DNA from: JAKAWW01 sp049966775
GTDB lineage: Archaea > Micrarchaeota > Micrarchaeia > Micrarchaeales > Micrarchaeaceae
Direction: 5' to 3'
Length of the DNA: 18,188 nucleotides
NCBI GenBank assembly: GCA_049966775.1
Contig: JBMFTZ010000017.1
Span: 1 to 18,188, forward strand
Both the position numbers and the translations under genes were made by a program. Numbering within the stretch: the stretch's first letter is position 1; every line of letters begins with the position of its first letter. Shown here one piece after another: positions 13,574-18,188 of the stretch. The notes below the pieces were generated by a model, which was not told where the DNA came from, did not search any database, and saw only the letters and a list, made by a program, of their open reading frames with translations.

Positions 13574-14043
13574 GCCTTAAGACCACAAAACGCATGGCGA
13601 GCGAGCTGCTCACCAGGGGCTTAAGCAGCGTAAGAGTCAAGCCCAGCGCCATTGGCGACGCTGAAAAGGCGCTCACCAAAGACGACGTACGGGAGATGAT
13701 TAAAAGGGGGGACATTTACACGATAAAGGAGAAGCATAACATGAGCATCTATGGAAAGATGCTCAACAAGAAGCGCAGCAAGGGCAGAAAACGCGGAAGA
13801 GGAAGGCGCAAGGGCACTAGAAAGGCGCGCGCCAAGGACACCTATGCAAAAAGAGCAAGGGCACTCAGGCGTGTGCTGATCACGCTAAAATCTGACAGCA
13901 CGATAGACAATAAAACATTCAAGACACTGTACAGGCTTGCACGAGGGGGCAACTTCGCTAGCAAGGCGTCGCTGCTGAATCACATACGCACAATGGGCAT
14001 AGAGATAAGCGACGAGAAGTTTGAAAAGCTTAGGCACATGTGA
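13570..14043 (+). CDS. rpl19e: Ribosomal protein L19e (eL19)
   Basis: The 157-residue protein starts LKTTKRMASELLTRGLSSVRVKPSAIGDAEKALTKDDVREMIKRGDI, the family N-terminus. The very basic linker KRSKGRKRGRGRRKGTRKARA follows, then a helical C-terminal domain with YKTLYRLARGGNF-like sequence and RTMGIEISDEKFEKL. The length is normal. The ATG overlaps the L32e stop by four bases, and the L18 GTG start overlaps its stop. Confidence 0.95.
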   Translation: MSLKTTKRMASELLTRGLSSVRVKPSAIGDAEKALTKDDVREMIKRGDIYTIKEKHNMSIYGKMLNKKRSKGRKRGRGRRKGTRKARAKDTYAKRARALRRVLITLKSDSTIDNKTFKTLYRLARGGNFASKASLLNHIRTMGIEISDEKFEKLRHM

Positions 14044-14588
14044 GTGGTATCATGATGAGAAGACGCAGGAAGCTTTCACTTACAAACTACAGGAAGCGCA
14101 TCGCTCTGCTTAAGAGCAGCATGCCGCGGCTAGTTGTAAGAAAGAGCAATCGCACGATAACGGTGCAGATTGTAAGGTACGAGCCTCGCGGCGACGTGGT
14201 GATCGCTAGCGCAAGCTCCAGAATGCTGAACAAGTTCGGCTGGGAGCCAAGGGCGAATATGCCTACAGCGTATCTTACCGGCCTGCTGCTGGCGAAAAGC
14301 AGTAGCAAGCTGAACCTCGGCGAGCTCGTGCTAGACATAGGGCTGTACAGGCCAATAAGCAATACTGTGATTTTTGCAGCGGCAAAAGGTGCCCAGGAAG
14401 GCGGACTCAAGCTCAGAGGTAATTTTGAAGTGGACGAAAAGCGCATCTCAGGAGCGCACATAGCAAGCTACGCGAAAAGCCTTGAGGGCGAAGCGTTCAA
14501 GAGGCAGTTTGCATACAACGCCTTGGATCCGAAAAATATGGAAGAGGCATTTGCAAGCACAAAGGCGAAGATAATGGTGATTAGTTGA
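14040..14588 (+). CDS. rpl18: Ribosomal protein L18 (uL18)
   Basis: L18 binds 5S rRNA with L5. The 182-residue protein has the N-terminal MRRRRKLSLTNYRKRIALLKSSMPRLVVRKSNRTI, then GDVVIASASSRMLNKFGW, NMPTAYLTGLLLA, VLDIGLYRPISNTVIFAAAKGAQEGGLKL and ERISGAHI-like sequence, all archaeal L18 features. The GTG at 14040 gives the 4-base overlap with L19e common in this operon. ATG codons at 14052 and 14055 are alternative starts and have GTGGT just upstream. Confidence 0.95.
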   Translation: MSGIMMRRRRKLSLTNYRKRIALLKSSMPRLVVRKSNRTITVQIVRYEPRGDVVIASASSRMLNKFGWEPRANMPTAYLTGLLLAKSSSKLNLGELVLDIGLYRPISNTVIFAAAKGAQEGGLKLRGNFEVDEKRISGAHIASYAKSLEGEAFKRQFAYNALDPKNMEEAFASTKAKIMVIS

Positions 14589-15241
14589 ACTTCAGGACAA
14601 ATTACAAGGAGGAGAGGGTATTCAATATAAACGAGTGGGAACCGAAGACAGAACTCGGCAGGGAAGTGAAGGAACACAAGGTTACAAGCCTCGAGGAGAT
14701 ATTCCACTCAGGCAGGCACATAGAAGAGCCCGAAATCATAGACGCCCTCCTGCCCGATCTTGCTTTTGAGGTAATAGAGATAGCGAGCGTCCAGCGCATG
14801 ACAAAGAACAACCGCAAGCAGAAATACAGGGCCACCGCGGTTGTGGGTGACAGGAATGGCCATGTTGGTGTGGGCGCCGCAAAGGACATAGAGGTGAAGG
14901 CAGCCATAAGCAGCGCCATAACCAGCGCCAAGATGCACATAGAGCCGGTGGTACTGGGCTGCGGCTCGTGGCAGTGCATGTGCGGCACAAAGCACAGCCT
15001 TCCGTTCATCGTGCACGGAAAATGCGGCAGCGTGGAGGTCACACTGAAGCCCGCGCCGAGAGGGCTAGGCATAGTGGCAAGCAAGCCAGTCAAAAAGATG
15101 CTTGAGCTTGCTGGTATAAAGGACATATGGACATTTTCAAAGGGGAGAACGAGGGCTAAGTACAACGTGCTCATCGCAACGCAGAGGGCGCTTACGCAGC
15201 TCAATGGCATGAAGAACATTGCAGAATTTGAGAAGGAATAA
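14585..15241 (+). CDS. rps5: Ribosomal protein S5 (uS5)
   Basis: This 218-residue small-subunit protein, involved in decoding accuracy, has EWEPKTELGREVKEHKVTSLEEI, PEIIDALLPDLAFEVIEIASVQRMTKNNRKQKY, GDRNGHVGVGAAKDIEVKAAI, a GCGSWQCMCGTKHSLPF block with cysteines typical of archaeal S5, and PAPRGLGIVASKPVKKMLELAGIKDIW. The start is a TTG at 14585 that overlaps the L18 stop and is preceded by GGTGATT, complementary to the archaeal 16S 3' end. The upstream frame offers no better start matching the family. Confidence 0.96.
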   Translation: MNFRTNYKEERVFNINEWEPKTELGREVKEHKVTSLEEIFHSGRHIEEPEIIDALLPDLAFEVIEIASVQRMTKNNRKQKYRATAVVGDRNGHVGVGAAKDIEVKAAISSAITSAKMHIEPVVLGCGSWQCMCGTKHSLPFIVHGKCGSVEVTLKPAPRGLGIVASKPVKKMLELAGIKDIWTFSKGRTRAKYNVLIATQRALTQLNGMKNIAEFEKE

Positions 15242-15259
15242 ATTATTTAGCTTTAAAAG
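15241..15259 (+). promoter_or_regulatory. Possible TATA promoter of csl4
   Basis: The 32-base gap after S5 is AT-rich, with AATTATTTAG followed by CTTTAAAAG. AGCTTT and AAAGCT also form a near-palindrome at 15249-15261. A start 26 bases below the first element would fall at the csl4 ATG (15274), giving a leaderless transcript. Confidence 0.35.
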
Positions 15260-15273
15260 CTTATAGCGGTTAT

Positions 15274-15888
15274 ATGGAAGGGAAGCTTGTCTTACCTGGC
15301 GATAAGGTAGCAACGGAAGAGGAGTATACCGGAGGCGCCAACACGTTCACGGAAAACGGCGTCGTTTATGCCTCGGTAATAGGCGTGCCCAGTACCGCGG
15401 AGAAAAAGGTCAGCATAGTGCCGCTTGGCAGGGACGTAAGAACTATAGACAAGAACATGCTCGTCATAGGCACCGTCACGGACATGATCAAAGGCATAGT
15501 GTTCGTAAAGATCGACAACATCGACATAGACCACAAGGAATACCTCGCCCTTAAAGATGGCAAGATACTCCTTGAAAGGCCGAGGCCTAGGTTTGGCAGG
15601 GGGCCACCGCACAGAGCCCCGCAAAAGCCCGAAAAAGTTTGCAGCGTAGGCGATACGCTGCTTGCAAAGGTGCTCTACAACGACAAAGACGCATACACAC
15701 TCACGCTCGACTGCCAGGAATGCGGCGTTGTGCACGCCACGTGCGAGCTCTGCGGAGGCACCCTTGTGTACAAAAAGGAAGCAAATGCGCTCGTCTGCGA
15801 AAGTTGCGGCCACAAGGAGTACAGGAGGATGAGCGCGCTGTATGACAAACCCGAAGAGATAAGGAAGCTGTTCGTATATTCGCAGTAG
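15274..15888 (+). CDS. csl4: Exosome cap subunit Csl4
   Basis: Csl4 caps the archaeal exosome and recruits RNA substrates for 3'-5' decay and tailing. The 204-residue protein has the N-terminal exosome domain (VLPGDKVATEEEYTGGANTFTENGVVYASVIG, residues 6-37) and an S1 RNA-binding domain at about 60-145. A C-terminal zinc ribbon has C157/C160 and C175/C178, with an extra CxxC at 147/150. A Pro/Arg-rich loop (residues 102-118) interrupts the S1 domain. It follows S5 after 32 bases and precedes rpoL by 10. The zinc ribbon is characteristic of archaeal Csl4. Confidence 0.93.
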   Translation: MEGKLVLPGDKVATEEEYTGGANTFTENGVVYASVIGVPSTAEKKVSIVPLGRDVRTIDKNMLVIGTVTDMIKGIVFVKIDNIDIDHKEYLALKDGKILLERPRPRFGRGPPHRAPQKPEKVCSVGDTLLAKVLYNDKDAYTLTLDCQECGVVHATCELCGGTLVYKKEANALVCESCGHKEYRRMSALYDKPEEIRKLFVYSQ

Positions 15889-15898
15889 CAGTGATAAG

Positions 15899-16174
15899 AT
15901 GGATGTTAAGATTGTGAAAGATGAAGGCAACGAGATATGGCTCGAGTTCCCGAGCGGCGACCTCACAGTGCCAGACCTTATAGCAAGCGAGCTGCTCAAC
16001 AGGAGCAACATAGAATTCGCTGGGGTGAGGAAGGACCATCCGGAAGTCGGCAAGCCATTGCTCGTGGTAAAGGCGAAAAGGAGCGCAAAGGACGAGCTGG
16101 TAAAGGTGCTGGACGAGCTTGAAGACCAGCTCAAGGCGCTGAGCACTCAAATAGCAAAAGCAAACAGCAAGTAG
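15899..16174 (+). CDS. rpoL: DNA-directed RNA polymerase subunit L (Rpb11-like), diverged
   Basis: RpoL dimerises with RpoD to start polymerase assembly. The 91-residue protein keeps the family layout: two short N-terminal strands (MDVKIVKDEGNEIWLEFP), a helix LIASELLNRSNIEFAGVRKDHP, a strand KPLLVVKAK and a long C-terminal helix. The usual DHTLxN motif is changed to DLTVPD, so the family hallmark histidine is missing. The size, helix pattern and VEFAGxxxxHP core still support the call. Placement next to csl4 is a recurrent archaeal arrangement. The ATG at 15899 overlaps a GATAAG stretch after the csl4 stop. Confidence 0.85.
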   Translation: MDVKIVKDEGNEIWLEFPSGDLTVPDLIASELLNRSNIEFAGVRKDHPEVGKPLLVVKAKRSAKDELVKVLDELEDQLKALSTQIAKANSK

Positions 16175-16179
16175 ATTGA

Positions 16180-16746
16180 GTGAAAAGTGGCGTAAGGCTT
16201 GCTGCATTCGCAAGCGGCCCTATAGGCGCGGACAAGCATGCAGCTTCAGGGCGCACTATTATTATTGCAGTGGTATCGAAAAAAAGCGAGATTGAGGGCG
16301 TGCTTTCGTCAAGCATAGGCGTAAATGGCACGGATTCCACTAGAAAAATTTTGGGCATGATAGAAACAAGCAGGTTTGCCAGCCAGATAAGGCTTGTAGC
16401 GCTCAACGGCATAGCGCTTGCTGGTCTAAACGTTGTAGACATCGATGCGCTCACCAAGAGGGGCCTTAACGCGATGGTGGTAACAAGGCACAAACCCAGG
16501 CCCTCGAAGCTCATCTACGCGCTAAGGGTGTTTTCAAGGAGGAACAATATAAGTATAGCAAGTAGGGAGCAGATAGTGAAAGCATTTGCGGCGCACAAGC
16601 CAGAACTTGTCAACGGGATGTACGTGCAATCCACACTGGCAAAAGAGGGACTGGTCGGATTGGCTTCGTACGCGGCGGACGCGCTCAGACTTGCGCACCT
16701 CATAGCAAGCGGCGTTTCAAGGGGGGAATCAAAAGGGAGGATATAA
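16180..16746 (+). CDS. DUF99 family protein with altered active-site motif
   Basis: DUF99 proteins share the RNase H/endonuclease V-like fold; their role is unknown. This 188-residue protein matches the family over its core: IGVNGTDSTRKILGMIETSRFASQIRLVALNGIALAGLNVVDIDAL, then MVVTRHKPRPSKLIYAL and a C-terminal LRLAHLIASGVSRGESKG. The N-terminal motif, usually GxDDGPF-like, reads AFASGPI here, so the acidic pair is lost. The second usual DGxD reads NGTD. The GTG at 16180 follows rpoL by five bases. It is probably co-transcribed with csl4 and rpoL. Confidence 0.85.
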   Translation: MKSGVRLAAFASGPIGADKHAASGRTIIIAVVSKKSEIEGVLSSSIGVNGTDSTRKILGMIETSRFASQIRLVALNGIALAGLNVVDIDALTKRGLNAMVVTRHKPRPSKLIYALRVFSRRNNISIASREQIVKAFAAHKPELVNGMYVQSTLAKEGLVGLASYAADALRLAHLIASGVSRGESKGRI

Positions 16747-16749
16747 GCG

Positions 16750-16808
16750 GGTTGCACCTTGCCCATAAAAATATAAAAAATAAATAAAGGATAAAAAAGA
16801 ACAAGGCG
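16750..16808. terminator. AT-rich terminator between convergent genes
   Basis: The 65-base gap between DUF99 (+) and the AsnRS-like gene (-) holds a long A-run region on the plus strand (about 16766-16800). On the minus strand this reads as repeated T-tracts (TTTTTT at about 16799-16794, then more), the form of archaeal intrinsic termination. It should terminate the minus-strand gene. No T-tract is obvious for the plus strand. Confidence 0.5.
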
Positions 16809-16811
16809 TCT

Positions 16812-17786
16812 TCAAAGCGGGTATACCACACCAGGTATCTTTGGGAAAGGCTGCACCGCGCCGACGTGCCCTGCGCCCGTAAACCATGCTACAAGCCGCT
16901 CTACGCCTATGCCTGCACCCGCGCTCTGCTTTATCCTGCCTGCTTTTGCAAGCTCCAGCAGCTTTGTATATAGCTCCTCCCGCACCCCCGCTTTGTGCAT
17001 CTTTGAGAGCATCTTTCCATACTCGTATTCCCTTTTGGCTCCGGTAACCAGCTCGCCGCGCTTCGGCAGATAGAGATCGAAGTTGTCCCACTTGTGGGTC
17101 ACGGGATCCTCGAAATCGTAGAACTCCCTTGGCAGGTCGGTTATCCATGCTGGCTCTTCGATGTGCTTTGGCAGCTCCTCTTCCCAATCTGCTCCGTATT
17201 GGGCCTCAAGCTCATCCCTCGCAAACACCTTGAACGGTATGCTGAATTCGGGCACGCTCGCGCGAAGCATTTTCAGCTGGTCACTTTTGCTTTTGCGTAT
17301 ATGCTCTGCCAGTTTGAAAAGAAGCTCCTCTATCAGTTTCCTTATATCTGCAGAGGTGGCGCCGCGGGCCTCAAAATCGAGCTGCGAAAACTCGAAGAGG
17401 TGCCTGCCCGTCTTGCTGCGCTCAGGCTTTTCAAGCCTTATGTTGGGCGACATGATAAACAGCTTGTCGTAGAGCATCGACACCGCGACAAGCTTGTGCA
17501 CGATCATGCTATGCATTGCACGCACCGTGGTCCCGTATATGTCGACCTCTATGCGCTTGTATATGCCAGCCGCAGGATCGGGCCATAGCGGATCCGTTAT
17601 CGGGGATAGCATTATGGGCATCATCTGGGTAAAGCCGTTCTCGCGCATAAACGATTCCATATACGCTACTACCTCTGCACCTACCTCTGTCCTTGCTCTA
17701 AGCTCTTGCAGCTCACGCTCAGAGAGCTCGTATACCGGCTTGGGCAAGCCGGCTTCAGCTAATTTTTCACTTTTTGCGGATACCAT
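16812..17786 (-). CDS. AsnRS-like asparagine synthetase (archaeal AS-AR type, no anticodon-binding domain)
   Basis: The protein (324 residues) is a stand-alone class II aminoacyl-tRNA synthetase catalytic domain. Motif 2 is SPNIRLEKPERSKTGRHLFEFSQLDFE (about 113-139), with R117 and E119. Motif 3 is GIGVERL (292-298), followed by GHVGAVQPFPKIPG. The N-terminal OB-fold for the anticodon is missing. The segment SPITDPLWPDPAAGIYKRIEVDIYG replaces the usual AspRS/AsnRS active-site lead and resembles the archaeal AsnRS paralogue that makes asparagine from aspartate. The ATG at 17786 follows AAGGTGAG (17802-17795). The function as asparagine synthetase is inferred from family, not shown. Confidence 0.82.
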   Translation of the reverse strand: MVSAKSEKLAEAGLPKPVYELSERELQELRARTEVGAEVVAYMESFMRENGFTQMMPIMLSPITDPLWPDPAAGIYKRIEVDIYGTTVRAMHSMIVHKLVAVSMLYDKLFIMSPNIRLEKPERSKTGRHLFEFSQLDFEARGATSADIRKLIEELLFKLAEHIRKSKSDQLKMLRASVPEFSIPFKVFARDELEAQYGADWEEELPKHIEEPAWITDLPREFYDFEDPVTHKWDNFDLYLPKRGELVTGAKREYEYGKMLSKMHKAGVREELYTKLLELAKAGRIKQSAGAGIGVERLVAWFTGAGHVGAVQPFPKIPGVVYPL

Positions 17787-18043
17787 ATTCTCACCTTAGC
17801 ATAAACGCGAAACCAAAACCAGTGTGCAGAGTGACAGCGAAGGATAAAGATAAACACAAAGATAAAAATCCAGCCTGAAGCTTAGCTAACTTTGAAGGAT
17901 ACAGACCCACAATTCCGCGCTAGCTTCACCGCCATTTAAATCTGTATATAAACGCTACCATCTTTTATTTAAAGCTTTTGTACAGCATTCGCACGGCGCT
18001 ACCTAATCCGAGGGTACACCGCAGCCAAAGACGAGCATGTAGC

Positions 18044-18056
18044 AAGGTTTAAATAT
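18044..18056 (+). promoter_or_regulatory. BRE/TATA-like promoter at the right edge
   Basis: AAGGTTTAAATATG matches the BRE/TATA form seen before rpp29 (AAAGGTTTAAAT). A start site near 18076 is expected. It is followed by hairpins rather than an open frame: the ATG in it leads only to a 22-codon frame. Confidence 0.45.
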
Positions 18057-18075
18057 GTTATTCAAGAAATATATC

Positions 18076-18188
18076 TGCTATTTGTGTATTCGTAGGGAAT
18101 ACTTGCCTTTTAGCTTTGCGTGAAAATTCCTGTTTGGAATTGGATGTAGTCTTGAGGATTGCAAAAGGATTGCAGCGATTCTCGCAAT
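18076..18188 (+). ncRNA. Candidate structured RNA or leader, cut by window edge
   Basis: After the promoter-like element two perfect 6-bp hairpins with five-base loops occur. GTATTC/GAATAC is at 18086-18091/18097-18102 and AATTCC/GGAATT at 18125-18130/18136-18141. A third possible stem (GCGA/TCGC, 18174-18184) lies at the edge. No known RNA family was recognised. It could be a non-coding RNA, an rRNA operon leader or a long 5' leader of a gene beyond the window. Confidence 0.3.

Larger units (their letters stand above)
17803..18188. other. Non-coding right end with promoter-like elements
   Basis: No protein gene of convincing length is seen between the AsnRS-like gene and the window edge. 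The stretch contains a GATAAA triple repeat (17843-17866), plus-strand TATA-like elements at 17943-17952 (GTATATAAAC) and 18046-18054 (GGTTTAAAT), and hairpins after the latter. No tRNA T-arm signature was found on either strand. Confidence 0.5.

Noticed and set aside
15292..16146. 284-codon minus-strand open frame opposite csl4 and rpoL
   Set aside because: Fully antisense to two recognised genes, with Ser/Leu/Val repeats produced by the complementary codons.
17843..17866. GATAAA triple repeat as possible CRISPR-like or satellite repeat
   Set aside because: Only three copies of six bases with irregular spacing; simple A-rich sequence.
17976..18030. Possible tRNA in the right intergenic region
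   Set aside because: No T-arm, acceptor pairing or anticodon arm could be assembled on either strand.

Overview
The window comes from an archaeon. The evidence is an archaeal-type ribosomal protein operon (S17-L14-L24-S4e-L5-S14-S8-L6-L32e-L19e-L18-S5), archaeal exosome Csl4, RNA polymerase subunit L, RNase P protein Rpp29, a class I archaeal CCA-adding enzyme, Trm1 and archease. Genes are compact, use many GTG and TTG starts and 4-base overlaps, and sit behind archaeal TATA elements. Small divergent proteins, a tRNA intron outside the anticodon loop and several unrecognised proteins suggest a DPANN lineage, most likely ARMAN/Micrarchaeota-like. That placement is inferred from gene content, not from a phylogeny.

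Layout. 1-53 is the 5' part of a tRNA-Ala(CGC) on the minus strand, cut by the window edge. 134-1513 (+) is the CCA-adding enzyme. 1554-2736 (-) is an unrecognised protein followed by an AK6/Fap7-type ATPase. 2863-4204 (+) is DUF357 followed by Trm1. 4354-5299 (+) is a four-CxxC zinc protein and archease. 5301-5388 (-) is a tRNA-Cys(GCA) gene interrupted in its T-loop by a 17-nt intron. 5436-7876 (-) is a coiled-coil protein and TyrRS. 8029-9249 (+) is a DUF373 membrane protein. 9302-15241 (+) is rpp29 and twelve ribosomal protein genes, with a 235-nt gap between S8 and L6. 15274-16746 (+) is csl4, rpoL and a DUF99 protein. 16812-17786 (-) is a stand-alone AsnRS-like enzyme of the archaeal asparagine synthetase type. 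17787-18188 holds no convincing protein gene, but has promoter-like elements and two small perfect hairpins at the right edge.

Functional theme. The first half is rich in tRNA biogenesis: CCA addition, G26 methylation, archease (partner of the RtcB ligase), RNase P protein, TyrRS, and two tRNA genes, one with an unusual intron. The second half is translation, transcription and RNA decay. No CRISPR array, insertion sequence or prophage gene was seen. The strongest discovery-type observation is the tRNA-Cys gene, whose T-loop insertion folds into a bulge-helix-bulge-like motif consistent with splicing between positions 59 and 60.
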